Shown here piece after piece: positions 46,835 to 58,639 of a DNA stretch of 64,000 nucleotides (positions are counted from its first letter, which is position 1; each line of letters starts with the position of its first letter). The stretch is from the NCBI GenBank assembly GCA_024692235.1, contig JAILMW010000007.1, positions 62,001 through 126,000 of the forward strand, in the 5' to 3' direction. Source of the stretch: Saccharofermentans sp. GTDB lineage: Bacteria; Bacillota; Clostridia; Saccharofermentanales; Saccharofermentanaceae. The notes under the pieces were generated by a model. It was given only the letters and a program-made list of their open reading frames with translations. It was not told where the DNA came from and did no database searches. The position numbers and the translations under genes were made by a program.

Positions 46835-48304
46835 ATGATGTCGATCGTACGTGTAGATGAAGCGGGATTACAGCCGCAGTATAAGGCTATCTCAGAGCTT
46901 CGAGACTTATTTTTCAGCATAGCTGCTTCCAAGGGCAGACCCGTAACTTACAACCTCAGGACTTATGGCTGCCAGCTCAATGAAGCTGATTCTGAGAAGC
47001 TTCACGGTATGTTTGCCCGTATGGGTATCAATGAGGCTTTAGAAGGTGAGGAAGCCGATATCGTGATCCTTAATACATGTGCGGTCAGAGAAAATGCCGA
47101 AGACAGGCTTTTCGGTAATCTGGGTGAATTCAAGGTATCTAAGAAAAAGAATAAGGATATGGTCATCGCAGTCTGCGGATGCATGATGAAGGTCCCCGAT
47201 AATGTAGAGAGGATCAAGAAGAGCTTTCCTTATGTAGATCTCGTATTCGATCCTCAGCAGATACATAATTTCCCCACGCTTCTTCTTGAGACTGTTTCCA
47301 AGTCCAAGCAGAATATAAATATTACTGATGTTGACTATATCGCTGACGATAAGTTCCTTCCCGTTGAGAGACAGAGAAAGTTCAGAGCATTGGTGCCTAT
47401 AATGTACGGCTGTAATAATTTCTGTTCTTTCTGTATCGTTCCATATACGAGAGGAAGAGAGAGGTCCCGTGACTTCGATTCCGTTGTGGAAGAGCTTAAG
47501 AGTCTTGCAGATCAGGGTTATAAAGAGGTTATGCTCCTTGGCCAGAACGTCAATTCCTATGGTAAGGGTAATGCTGACGGTAAGACATTCCCGGATCTTC
47601 TTCGTGCGGCAGCTTCCATCAAGGGGTTTAGCAGAATAAGGTTCATGTCTTCTCATCCTAAGGATATCTCCGATGAAGTACTTGAGATAATGGCATCGGA
47701 GCCTAATATCGAGAAGCATCTTCATCTGCCTTTGCAGTCAGGTTCCGACAGGCTCTTAAAGAAGATGAACAGACCGTACGATACGGCAAAGTATATGCAT
47801 ATCGTTGATAAATTCAGAGAACTTGTTCCTGAAGGATCCATATCTACGGATATCATCGTAGGATTCCCCGGAGAGACCGAAGAGGACTTCCTGGGTACCA
47901 TGGATATCGTAAGAAGAGCAAAGTTCGATGCCGCATTTACATTCCAGTACTCTATAAGACCCGGTACAAAGGCCGCGGAGATGGAGGACCAGATACCTCA
48001 CGATGTTGTTACCGAGAGGTTCGGAAGACTTCTTAAGCTTCAGAACGATCTTGTATTTGAATCTAATAAAGCTATGGTCGGTAAGACCGAGGAGATACTT
48101 ATAGAGGGAGTAAGCTCCACAGCAGAAGATATACTTACCGGAAGGACTAAGTCCAATCATCTTGTTAACTTTACTGTCCCTTCTGATCTTCGCCTTCCCG
48201 ATGTTCCTTTATCTTCTTATGAAGGCCGTCTTTGTGAAGTAAAGCTTACTAAGGCTAAGCCCTATTCTGTCGAAGGAGTAATGGAGAGATTTATAAATGA
48301 CTGA
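46835..48304 (+). CDS. miaB: tRNA-2-methylthio-N6-dimethylallyladenosine synthase
   Basis: TYGCQLNEADSEKL, MYGCNNFCSFCIVPYTRGRERSR, LLGQNVNSYG. Confidence 0.97.
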   Translation: MMSIVRVDEAGLQPQYKAISELRDLFFSIAASKGRPVTYNLRTYGCQLNEADSEKLHGMFARMGINEALEGEEADIVILNTCAVRENAEDRLFGNLGEFKVSKKKNKDMVIAVCGCMMKVPDNVERIKKSFPYVDLVFDPQQIHNFPTLLLETVSKSKQNINITDVDYIADDKFLPVERQRKFRALVPIMYGCNNFCSFCIVPYTRGRERSRDFDSVVEELKSLADQGYKEVMLLGQNVNSYGKGNADGKTFPDLLRAAASIKGFSRIRFMSSHPKDISDEVLEIMASEPNIEKHLHLPLQSGSDRLLKKMNRPYDTAKYMHIVDKFRELVPEGSISTDIIVGFPGETEEDFLGTMDIVRRAKFDAAFTFQYSIRPGTKAAEMEDQIPHDVVTERFGRLLKLQNDLVFESNKAMVGKTEEILIEGVSSTAEDILTGRTKSNHLVNFTVPSDLRLPDVPLSSYEGRLCEVKLTKAKPYSVEGVMERFIND

Positions 48305-50996
48305 GAATAATAAGCCTCTTAGATTAGCAGATATATCGCCCGATGACTTAAGTCCCATGATGCAGCAGTATGCTGAGCTCAAGACTAAGCTTGGCGATAC
48401 GATACTCTTCTACAGATTAGGCGACTTCTATGAGATGTTCTTTGACGACGCTCTTTATGTATCTAAGACGTTGGAGCTGACTCTTACTGCAAGAGACTGC
48501 GGCAGTAATATGAGAGCACCTATGTGCGGTGTTCCTTTCCATGCATTTCAGACATATGCCAACAGGCTTGTTTCCTTAGGACATAAAGTCGCTATCTGCG
48601 AGCAGCTCGAAGATCCTGCTCTTGCTAAAGGTCTTGTTAAAAGGGGCATAGTAAAGGTCTTAACTCCCGGCACCATGACTGATACCACAGGTCTTGATGA
48701 CAGGAAGAATAACTACCTGATGGCTATTATGTGCGTAGGTAAGCAATTCGGTGTAGCAGTAGCCGATATCACGACCGGAGACTTTGAAGCTACACAGTTA
48801 TCCTTTGCAGATAACGGAGAACATCTTATTAATCTTATCGGTAAGTACCTTCCTTCAGAGATAGTACACGATAAGGCTTTCTGCGATACAAGAGAATATC
48901 AGGTGATAAACAAGGGCTTTAGTACTTCGTACACTCTTCGTTCCGACAGGGATTTCTCACCTTCAAGGATCACATCAGATAAGCATATAAAGACATACGG
49001 TGACGATAAGTTCAACGATAAGGAGCTGATGTTCGGCGCCTGTGCCGCAGTACTTTCATATGCTGAAGAGACACAGACCGATAAGGTATCACATCTTCGC
49101 GAGATCAAGTGCTTCAAGGTATCGGATACCATGGAGCTGGACCTTACTACAAGGATCAACCTGGAGCTTACTTCCACTATACGTTCCAAGTCCAAGAAAG
49201 GTTCCTTGCTTTGGGCTATCGACAGGACTAAGACAGCCATGGGAGGACGTCTTCTTCGTAAATGGGTAGAAGAGCCTCTGATAATTACATCTGCTATTAA
49301 CTCAAGGCTTGATGCAGTAGAGGAAGCTGAGAGCAAGTTCATCGCAAGACAGGAGATAATGGACGGCCTTACCGGACTTTACGATATCGAGCGTCTTGCA
49401 GCAAAGGTATCACTTGGCAGCATCAATGCAAGAGAGATGCTTTCTTTGAAGAATTCCATAGGTAAGCTTCCGTTCCTTGTAACTACCTGTAAGGAGTTCG
49501 GTAAGGGTATCTTTCGCGAGATAACGGATATCTTAGATCCCATGGAGGATATATACGAGCTTCTTGATAAAGCTATAGCCGAGGATCCGCCTGTTACCAT
49601 AAAGGACGGCGACATCATAAAGAGAGGCTATAACGAAGAATGCGACGAGCTTTACGATATTGCTCGAAATGCAAAGGAATACATACTCGCGCTCGAAGCT
49701 AAGGAGAAAGAGAGAACAGGAATAAAGAACCTGAAGATAGGTTATAACCGTGTCTTCGGATACTATGTGGATGTTCCCAGGAGCAATACCACCGAGCTTC
49801 CTCCCGAATATACCCGTAAGCAGACTCTTGCTAATAACGAGAGGTACATTTCCCCTGAGTTAAAGGAGCTTGAAGATAAGATCTTAGGCGCTCAGACTAA
49901 GAGGATGGCGCTGGAATATGAGCTTTTCGTACAGGTAAGAAATGTTGTATCAGATAACATCGGTCGACTCTTCGGAAGTGCACGTGCAGTAGCTTTACTT
50001 GATGTAGTCACATCTCTTGCGGAGCTTGCCTCCGAAGAAGGATACGTAAGACCTAAGGTAGATAACAGCGAGATAATCGATATTAAGGGCGGACGTCATC
50101 CGGTAGTAGAGAGGATGCTTACAGGGGACGACAGGTTCATCCCCAATGATACATCTCTTAACGACGACAACCGCCTCATGGTACTTACGGGACCTAATAT
50201 GGCAGGTAAGTCTACTTATATGCGCCAGGTGGCAATAATTGTCCTTATGGCGCAGATAGGTTCATTTGTTCCTGCTAAGAGCGCACACATAGGTCTTGTA
50301 GATCAGATCTTTACAAGGATCGGAGCTTCAGACGACATCTCGATGGGTGAGTCCACATTCATGGTAGAGATGAAGGAAGTATCCTCTATCCTTCGAAATG
50401 CTTCCAGAAGAAGTCTTCTTCTCTTAGATGAAGTAGGAAGAGGAACAAGTACTTACGACGGCCTTTCCATCGCATGGGCAGTAATAGAATACATAATCGA
50501 TCCTAATATACTTTTTGCAAGGACTATCTTTGCTACTCATTACCATGAGCTTAATCAGCTTCAGAAGATGACTAAGGGTGTCTTCAATAACCACGTAGAC
50601 GTTAAAGAGACTGATGACGGTGTCGTATTCTTACATAAGATAGTAGACGGCGGTACTTCCGACAGCTACGGTATCGAGGTTGCTCGTCTTGCAGGTATCC
50701 CCGAAGATGTCTTAAAGAGATCTCGTTCCATCCTTAAGGAACTTGAGAGGATCGGTAATTTCAAGGTAACGGGTAACGTAGAGATGGATGGCGGACAGGC
50801 TCAGCCTGCATCTACCGCTATGCCCGGACAGGAATCTATCTTCAATCCGGATAATGTTGTCTACCGTAAGGAAGATAAGCTCAGAAAGACGGTAAAAGAG
50901 ATAGATATCACAAAGGTCACTCCTCTTGAAGCCATGAATATCCTTTACGGACTTATCGAGGAAGTTAGAGCGGAGGATAACGATGGGCAGGATTAA
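48297..50996 (+). CDS. mutS: DNA mismatch repair protein MutS
   Basis: SPMMQQYAELKTKLGDTILFYRLGDFYEMFFDDA, TGPNMAGKSTYMRQ, LLDEVGRGTSTYDGLSIAWA. Confidence 0.98.
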   Translation: MTENNKPLRLADISPDDLSPMMQQYAELKTKLGDTILFYRLGDFYEMFFDDALYVSKTLELTLTARDCGSNMRAPMCGVPFHAFQTYANRLVSLGHKVAICEQLEDPALAKGLVKRGIVKVLTPGTMTDTTGLDDRKNNYLMAIMCVGKQFGVAVADITTGDFEATQLSFADNGEHLINLIGKYLPSEIVHDKAFCDTREYQVINKGFSTSYTLRSDRDFSPSRITSDKHIKTYGDDKFNDKELMFGACAAVLSYAEETQTDKVSHLREIKCFKVSDTMELDLTTRINLELTSTIRSKSKKGSLLWAIDRTKTAMGGRLLRKWVEEPLIITSAINSRLDAVEEAESKFIARQEIMDGLTGLYDIERLAAKVSLGSINAREMLSLKNSIGKLPFLVTTCKEFGKGIFREITDILDPMEDIYELLDKAIAEDPPVTIKDGDIIKRGYNEECDELYDIARNAKEYILALEAKEKERTGIKNLKIGYNRVFGYYVDVPRSNTTELPPEYTRKQTLANNERYISPELKELEDKILGAQTKRMALEYELFVQVRNVVSDNIGRLFGSARAVALLDVVTSLAELASEEGYVRPKVDNSEIIDIKGGRHPVVERMLTGDDRFIPNDTSLNDDNRLMVLTGPNMAGKSTYMRQVAIIVLMAQIGSFVPAKSAHIGLVDQIFTRIGASDDISMGESTFMVEMKEVSSILRNASRRSLLLLDEVGRGTSTYDGLSIAWAVIEYIIDPNILFARTIFATHYHELNQLQKMTKGVFNNHVDVKETDDGVVFLHKIVDGGTSDSYGIEVARLAGIPEDVLKRSRSILKELERIGNFKVTGNVEMDGGQAQPASTAMPGQESIFNPDNVVYRKEDKLRKTVKEIDITKVTPLEAMNILYGLIEEVRAEDNDGQD

Positions 50997-52944
50997 TATC
51001 CTTGATACACTTACGGCCAATGCCATCAAGGCAGGAGAAGTAATAGAGCGTCCAGTCTCCGTTGTTAAGGAGCTTGTCGATAACAGCATCGATGCAGGTG
51101 CTACTTCCGTTAAGATAGAATTCGAGAACGGCGGTATATCTCTTATAAGAGTTTCTGATAACGGAATCGGCATGGACTCTGAAGACGCACATAAGGCTTT
51201 TCTTATTCATGCTACGTCCAAGATCCGCTCTGTAGAAGATATATACGATCTTAGTACTCAGGGCTTTAGAGGCGAGGCTCTGGCTTCTATAGTCGCATGC
51301 TCTAATGTAACGCTCATAACCAAGATGGCAGATCAGGATGCCGGAACTCTTATAAGATACGAGGACGGTAAGCTTATAACAGATTCGGAGACTTCCGCCG
51401 ATAACGGTACCGTAGTTACCGTGACTGAACTTTTTGCAAGGATCCCCGCAAGGTATAAGTTTCTGAAGAAAGATTCCACCGAAGGCATGTATATCTGTTC
51501 TCTTGTCGAGAAGCTGGCTATCATAAACAGCGAGATATCCTTTAAGCTTATAAAGGACGGTAAGACCATACTTTCAACTCCGGGTTCAGGCGACATGAAA
51601 GATGCTATCTACAGTATCTACGGCAAGCAGATAACATCAGGCCTTATTCCCGTTAACTACGAGTACGAAGGTACCAGACTTACGGGATTTACGGGCGATA
51701 CGGCGACTGTTCGAGGCAACAGGTCAATGCAGTATCTCTTCGTTAATAACAGAGCTATACGTAATACTTCCGTAAGTGCAGCAATAGATGAAGCATACAG
51801 GAACAGTGTCATGAAGAACAGATTCCCCATATGCTTCCTGGCTGTATATGTTCCTGCGGATAAAGTTGATGTTAATGTTCATCCTCAGAAGGCTGAAGTT
51901 AAGTTCTCTTCAGAGACAGACATATTCAGACTTGTATATCACGGCATAAAGAATGCATTATCTTCATCTGCTCCTGCATTTCCTGCTGATGCAGCTGATA
52001 TCGTTACTGATCTTAAGGAAACATCCAATAGTCCCGAGAGGATACAGATACATATGGACCATGTATCTTCATCTGTGCCTTCTTCAGGTAAACTTCGCGG
52101 TTCTGTTACTTATAACGATCAGCCTACTAAGAAAGAAGCAACAGCTGCCAACGATCTTCTTAAGATACTCTCGGAGTTTAAGCCGGATATAGATGAGATA
52201 GCAGGTAAGGAGCCGTCTGTTGAAGCTACACCTGTATCTTATGAAACTACTGATACGAAGGATATCTCTACTGTACCTTCTTCTGAAGAGACAGTGTCAC
52301 AAGAACCTGTACGTGAGATAATAGGCGAGATAGCACTTCTTAAGAACGCAAGATTTGTCGGATTCTTATTCAATACTTATATAATCTTACAAGGCGAAGA
52401 AGACTTCTTCCTTGTAGATCAGCATGCCGCACATGAGCGTGTTCTCTACGAGAGATTTATGGCTAAGAAAGTCGATCGTGACGGGGAAAAGAGAGATAGC
52501 CAGACTCTTCTTGTTCCTCAGATAGTTGATCTTTCTACAGCTGATTATTCTTTTGTCAGTGATAACCTTGATCAGTTTGAAGCTAACGGATTTGAGATAG
52601 AGATATTAGGCGACAGACAGATCGCGCTTCGTGCCATTCCAGTTGCTGATAAGGCGGAAGACAGATTAAAGTCCATGAGTAAGCCTTCGGTATTTTTCCA
52701 GATGATCCTTAATGATCTTAAGAAGGAGACCCCCGAGAAGGGAAGTATCTGGTATTCGCTTATTCAGACTACAGCATGTAAGGCCGCTATTAAGGCACAC
52801 GATGTAATAACACAAGAAGAAGCAATGTCTCTTATAGAACAGCTTGTTGTATTAGATGATCCTTATCACTGTGCTCACGGTCGTCCCACATATATCAGGA
52901 CTTCTCTTACAGATCTTGAGAAGAGATTTAAGAGGATAGTCTGA
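50983..52944 (+). CDS. mutL: DNA mismatch repair protein MutL
   Basis: AGEVIERPVSVVKELVDNSIDAGAT, GFRGEALASI, C-terminal QHAAHERVLYERF. Confidence 0.98.
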   Translation: MGRINILDTLTANAIKAGEVIERPVSVVKELVDNSIDAGATSVKIEFENGGISLIRVSDNGIGMDSEDAHKAFLIHATSKIRSVEDIYDLSTQGFRGEALASIVACSNVTLITKMADQDAGTLIRYEDGKLITDSETSADNGTVVTVTELFARIPARYKFLKKDSTEGMYICSLVEKLAIINSEISFKLIKDGKTILSTPGSGDMKDAIYSIYGKQITSGLIPVNYEYEGTRLTGFTGDTATVRGNRSMQYLFVNNRAIRNTSVSAAIDEAYRNSVMKNRFPICFLAVYVPADKVDVNVHPQKAEVKFSSETDIFRLVYHGIKNALSSSAPAFPADAADIVTDLKETSNSPERIQIHMDHVSSSVPSSGKLRGSVTYNDQPTKKEATAANDLLKILSEFKPDIDEIAGKEPSVEATPVSYETTDTKDISTVPSSEETVSQEPVREIIGEIALLKNARFVGFLFNTYIILQGEEDFFLVDQHAAHERVLYERFMAKKVDRDGEKRDSQTLLVPQIVDLSTADYSFVSDNLDQFEANGFEIEILGDRQIALRAIPVADKAEDRLKSMSKPSVFFQMILNDLKKETPEKGSIWYSLIQTTACKAAIKAHDVITQEEAMSLIEQLVVLDDPYHCAHGRPTYIRTSLTDLEKRFKRIV

Positions 52945-52945
52945 T

Positions 52946-53914
52946 ATGGCAGTTAAGGATATATCTTCAAGGCTTGAAGGCTTTTCTAAGATCCCGATAA
53001 TATGCGGTCCTACTGCAAGCGGTAAGAGTGCTATTGCTCTGCGACTTTGTGAGATAACAGGCGGAGAACTTCTCTCCTGTGATTCCATGCAGATCTATAA
53101 GCATCTTGATGTCGGTACTGCAAAAGCTACTAAAGAAGAAAGAGAACATATACCTCATCATCTGACGGATATAGTAGAGCCCGGAACTTATTTTTCCGTG
53201 AACGACTATATTCACAGATGCTATGAAGCTATAGAAGACTGTCTTAACAGAGGAAAGCTTCCTGTCATATGCGGCGGAACAGGTCAATATATCTCCGCTC
53301 TTCGTGACGGAGTGAGGTTTGTTGATGAACCTGTTCCGGATGCTCTTATCGCAGAGCTTGAAGCCGAGTACGACAGTAAGGGTCCTCAAGATCTATACGA
53401 TAGACTTCAGGCTTTAGATCCTGATGCGGCATCTAAGATGCATATGAATAATAAGCGCCGTGTGGTAAGAGCTCTTGCTGTATGTATAGCAACAGGGAAG
53501 ACCTTTACGGAGTGGAACAGTACTTCTAAGACAACAGGACCTATGTATCCTTTTCTACTCTTTGAACCTGATTATGAGGATCATAGAGACGTCTTATATG
53601 ATCGAATCAATAAGAGAGTCGACATCATGGTCGAGCAAGGGATCATAGAAGAAGCAAAGTATCTGTATTCACTTGATATAGATCGTATGTCTACATGCTT
53701 TCAGGCGATAGGCTACAAAGAGTTCAAAGATTATATTAATGATCCTACTCCTGAGAACCTTGAACAAGCAATATATAAGATAAAGCTTAATTCAAGACAT
53801 TATGCCAAGAGGCAGCTTACATGGTTCAGATATATCGATGATATCGTTAAGCTTGATATTGCATCCGGTATCGATGATATGATCAACGGCAGGATCTTGC
53901 CGTACTTACATTGA
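52946..53914 (+). CDS. miaA: tRNA dimethylallyltransferase
   Basis: GPTASGKSAIALRLCEITGGELLSCDSMQIYKHLDVGTAK. Confidence 0.97.
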   Translation: MAVKDISSRLEGFSKIPIICGPTASGKSAIALRLCEITGGELLSCDSMQIYKHLDVGTAKATKEEREHIPHHLTDIVEPGTYFSVNDYIHRCYEAIEDCLNRGKLPVICGGTGQYISALRDGVRFVDEPVPDALIAELEAEYDSKGPQDLYDRLQALDPDAASKMHMNNKRRVVRALAVCIATGKTFTEWNSTSKTTGPMYPFLLFEPDYEDHRDVLYDRINKRVDIMVEQGIIEEAKYLYSLDIDRMSTCFQAIGYKEFKDYINDPTPENLEQAIYKIKLNSRHYAKRQLTWFRYIDDIVKLDIASGIDDMINGRILPYLH

Positions 53915-53995
53915 TTCCGTCATGATCTTGAGGGAATTGCTCAAACCGTAATGATATTTATGCCTTTAAGAAGGTTTTCTCTCATAAACTAAGAT

Positions 53996-54046
53996 AAAAA
54001 CACCTCCGCCTGTGTATAGTCACATCAAAAAGCGGAGGTGTTATAG
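53996..54046. terminator. Terminator between miaA and lexA (convergent)
   Basis: AACACCTCCGC...GCGGAGGTGTT. Confidence 0.8.
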
Positions 54047-54072
54047 ATCTTGCGATTATTTATTCTGTTCGA

Positions 54073-54732
54073 TCAGTTGATATTGTATCTGTGAAGACCT
54101 ACGACCTTACCGAGGATCTTGCATTCCTCAGTATCAAAGGGAATAGGCGCATAGAGCTCATTCTCCGGGAAGAGGTAAGGCTTACCGTTCTGCTTACCGT
54201 ATCTCTTGACAGTAGCTTCATCACCGATAAGTGCAGCGATGATGTCGCCTTCATCACAGGAATCCTGCTTCCTTACGATGATATAGTCGCCGTCAAGGAT
54301 ATGAGCATTGATCATACTGGTACCGCTTACCTTAAGAAGGAAGCAATCATCAGATCCTATGATCGACTTGTTTATATACTGAGAATCGGAATAGTCCTCG
54401 TGAGCGTAGATGGGCTGACCTGCAGTGATCTTACCGACACAATTAAGCTTGATCACATCTGCGGGGATGCGTTCTTCTTCCTCGGAATTCTCATTCTGAT
54501 TCTTAAGTATAATAGCTCTTCTCATACCGGGTCTGTACTCTATAAGACCCATCTCATCAAGCTTACGAAGATATGTATGTACTGAAGAAGTGGACTTGAG
54601 TCCTGCTCCGGCACATATATCTCTTACTGAGGGAGAAAGAGCGTTCTCATGGATATATCTCTGTACATATTTATAGACACGTTCGATGGATTTGGCGGAT
54701 TTGCTTTCCGGGTTATGCTGCGTAACTGACAT
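54073..54732 (-). CDS. lexA: LexA repressor
   Basis: N-terminal wHTH (TSSVHTYLRKLDEMGLIEY), TAGQPIYA cleavage site, KVSGTSMINAHILDGDYIIVRKQ. ATG at 54732 (MSVTQH). Confidence 0.95.
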   Translation of the reverse strand: MSVTQHNPESKSAKSIERVYKYVQRYIHENALSPSVRDICAGAGLKSTSSVHTYLRKLDEMGLIEYRPGMRRAIILKNQNENSEEEERIPADVIKLNCVGKITAGQPIYAHEDYSDSQYINKSIIGSDDCFLLKVSGTSMINAHILDGDYIIVRKQDSCDEGDIIAALIGDEATVKRYGKQNGKPYLFPENELYAPIPFDTEECKILGKVVGLHRYNIN

Positions 54733-54788
54733 AAAAACCTCCAAACATATTTTCTTGATTACATTGTATTTTAAATACATAAGAATGT

Positions 54789-54802
54789 CAAACACTTGTT
54801 CT
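54789..54802 (-). promoter_or_regulatory. LexA/SOS box
   Basis: On the minus strand AGAACAAGTGTTTG matches CGAACRNRYGTTYG at 13/14; lies between lexA and the divergent operon. Confidence 0.75.
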
Positions 54803-54816
54803 AAAAGGAGAGAACT

Positions 54817-55314
54817 ATGGATAAGAAAACTTTAAAGACAATACTTGATAACCTTTACGACGATATGATCATCACTGACAGGGAAGCTGTTAAGCTCGCA
54901 TCATTTATATCTTCAAGCAGAAGAGATAAGAACAATATCCTTAAGAAGTTATATTATAGTGATAATGCTCCGGTGAAGGTCCTTTCCACGGAATTCAAGG
55001 GGAAGGGCGAATCTGATGTGACGGGAGAGATGATCGACGTCTCTGTAAAGTATGACGAGTTTATAGAAAGACTTGAAAACAGGATGAATGAACTTATCGC
55101 CCGTCACAATAAGGCAATGAACGTATTCTTCCTTATTATGTCTCTTCCGGAACCCTTCTGCAGAGTCCTTTATCTTAAGTACTTCAAAAGGATGACTTGC
55201 GATGAGGTAAGCGTCGAACTCTATATAAGTCCGTCAACTTTTTACCGTAAGCTTCATGACGGTGAGGATCTTCTTATCAAGAACATAAACGATAAAGGAG
55301 AACATCTGATATGA
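54817..55314 (+). CDS. Sigma-70 region 4-like / ArpU-like HTH protein
   Basis: MSLPEPFCRVLYLKYFKRMTCDEVSVELYISPSTFYRKLHDGEDLL. Confidence 0.65.
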   Translation: MDKKTLKTILDNLYDDMIITDREAVKLASFISSSRRDKNNILKKLYYSDNAPVKVLSTEFKGKGESDVTGEMIDVSVKYDEFIERLENRMNELIARHNKAMNVFFLIMSLPEPFCRVLYLKYFKRMTCDEVSVELYISPSTFYRKLHDGEDLLIKNINDKGEHLI

Positions 55315-55847
55315 AGTTTGCGGTCTTTATCGACGATATACTGAAGAAGGAATGTATCTGCCTTCAAAGTGAACTTATAAAGGAGCCATGTGATGTCTTT
55401 GAAGCTGACAGCTGGGAAGAAGCCGCATCTCGTTTAATTTGTACTGATGACAACTCCTTGATCGCTCTTATCTGTCTTCCTATACATTCAGCTTATATAA
55501 CTTATGTAGATAATATAGATATATGCGCAATAACTTCTGGTCATTACGATATAGAGAATTACTGTGATGATAACAGTATCAAGCTTATATATGACCATAA
55601 CGGTATGAGAAAAAAGAAGATGCTTAACAGAGAACTTACTTCCGAAGGCAGGATATACGATATAGTTGCAGGTAATCTTATCGTATTTCCGGAAGATTCA
55701 TCATACGGAATAGAAAGAGCATATGAGATCTTCGGAAAAGGTCAGGTCTTTATATATGATAAAGAAAATAAAGATATAAAGACAATAAGATGCTCACCGC
55801 AAGCTCTTTCAGTTTTGCGCGAAAATAATATTTCAATAATCGTATGA
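55311..55847 (+). CDS. Hypothetical protein, coupled to upstream gene
   Basis: ATGA start/stop overlap; no recognised motif. Confidence 0.65.
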   Translation: MKFAVFIDDILKKECICLQSELIKEPCDVFEADSWEEAASRLICTDDNSLIALICLPIHSAYITYVDNIDICAITSGHYDIENYCDDNSIKLIYDHNGMRKKKMLNRELTSEGRIYDIVAGNLIVFPEDSSYGIERAYEIFGKGQVFIYDKENKDIKTIRCSPQALSVLRENNISIIV

Positions 55848-55866
55848 AAAAATATATAATCTTCTT

Positions 55867-56346
55867 ATGCAAAACGGAAAGAGTAATAACGGATCCTTTT
55901 TTGAGACTATACTTAACAGATTCAGCGGCATATGCGGATCTGTAGCAAGAACTACCGTTCGCTTCTTTAAGAACCTTCCCGGAAGGTCCATGAACTTTGT
56001 AAGAAGGAAGATAAACGAATATAAGAGAAGACCTCCCAGGGAAGATATCAATAAGGTATATGTATTAGTAGGATATACTACTAAGAAGCATATCGAAGCC
56101 AGGTATAACAGGGAAAGAGAGATGATGATCTTAAGAAGGGGACTTCTTCTTATAATCTTCGTTCTTCTGCTTCTTATATCATTTAAGACAGTAGTTCCTT
56201 ATGTAAATGTAGATCAGTATAAGAATATGTTCGGTATCGGCGATGTAGACGAGCTTACGGAAAATGATCCTTTCGCGGAGGATGCTATATCAACTCCTAC
56301 GATATATGCAGAGACTTCCGCTACGTCAGAATCAGAACAGATCTGA
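55867..56346 (+). CDS. Single-TM basic membrane protein, unknown
   Basis: Basic N-terminus, TM RRGLLLIIFVLLLLISFKTVVPYV, acidic tail. Confidence 0.6.
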   Translation: MQNGKSNNGSFFETILNRFSGICGSVARTTVRFFKNLPGRSMNFVRRKINEYKRRPPREDINKVYVLVGYTTKKHIEARYNREREMMILRRGLLLIIFVLLLLISFKTVVPYVNVDQYKNMFGIGDVDELTENDPFAEDAISTPTIYAETSATSESEQI

Positions 56347-56439
56347 CAAAAATGAATGAAAGCTGAATAAATTCTGCATTTTAAGGTTTTGAATGTTGCA
56401 AGATTTGCGCAATTGATATATCATTTCTCTTGATTATGA

Positions 56440-57846
<1,407 letters not shown>

Positions 57847-57873
57847 TAAATATCAGATTATTTTCTGACTATA

Positions 57874-57904
57874 GACGGCTTCGCTTCGGCGGAGCCGTTT
57901 TTGT
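57874..57904 (+). terminator. Intrinsic terminator after gdhA
   Basis: ACGGCTtcGCttcgGCggAGCCGTTTTTG. Confidence 0.8.
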
Positions 57905-57960
57905 TGACAGAAAAATCCCGTTAGGTTACCATTCGTTGAATGTTTGTGCGGAGGTGGATC

Positions 57961-58545
57961 ATGGCAAGTTGCGTGATATGTAATTCAGAAGAGGCAGATA
58001 AGACTTACCGTTTTGCGGTTGTAGACAGAAGAACTTCTTCTGAGACTAAGGAATATGTAGTAGCCAGAAAGACTACTACGACGATCTATGAACGCTTTGC
58101 CGGAGTATGCAGGGAATCGTTCTGTGACAAGTGCCTCAAGAAGCAGAAGATGAAGAATCTAAGGACGGCCGTACCTGTTTCTTTCGGTTTGACTCTTCTT
58201 ATACTTGTGGTCATTGGTCTTAATGCCGGAGGCTTGTCTAAAGGCTATTTTATCGCGTCATTGATAATCTCTGCTCTTGTATCTGTTATAGCTCTGGTGA
58301 TCTGTTTAACTGCAAAAGATACTTCTCTTGCAAAAGAACTGTTATTTGATAAGAGAGGTCGTCGACTTACTTATGTGCATGTCGATCCGTCCATTTATAT
58401 GAGCGGTAACAAGACTACTCTTGCCAAGTTCAAGGAGAAGTCCGGACTTCGTACGGAAGTCGCTGAGAAGATATATGAGAAGTTTATCGAATCAGGGAAG
58501 GGAAATGAGCTCGTTGATGAGATCATCAGCAACAGCGCTCAGTAA
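57961..58545 (+). CDS. Zinc-finger-like two-TM membrane protein, unknown
   Basis: CVICNSEEADKTYRF...CRESFCDKCLKKQK followed by two TM helices. Confidence 0.65.
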   Translation: MASCVICNSEEADKTYRFAVVDRRTSSETKEYVVARKTTTTIYERFAGVCRESFCDKCLKKQKMKNLRTAVPVSFGLTLLILVVIGLNAGGLSKGYFIASLIISALVSVIALVICLTAKDTSLAKELLFDKRGRRLTYVHVDPSIYMSGNKTTLAKFKEKSGLRTEVAEKIYEKFIESGKGNELVDEIISNSAQ

Positions 58546-58583
58546 GTTATATGATCGACAGAAATGATATAAGGATGGAATTT

Positions 58584-58617
58584 AAAAGAGGTGCTTCCTT
58601 GTGGAAACACCTCTTTT
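58584..58617. terminator. Terminator between convergent genes
   Basis: AAAAGAGGTG-cTTCCttgtGGAAa-CACCTCTTTT. Confidence 0.8.
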
Positions 58618-58639
58618 CAAACTCAATAAACTATTGAAC

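Noticed and set aside
47039-47725. 228-aa minus-strand ORF
   Set aside because: Antisense to miaB; no recognisable domain.
46835-53914. miaB-mutS-mutL-miaA as an unusual cluster
   Set aside because: This order is ordinary in Firmicutes.
54817-56346. Prophage remnant, because of the ArpU-like HTH protein
   Set aside because: No integrase, structural or packaging genes nearby; flanked by housekeeping genes and controlled by a LexA box.
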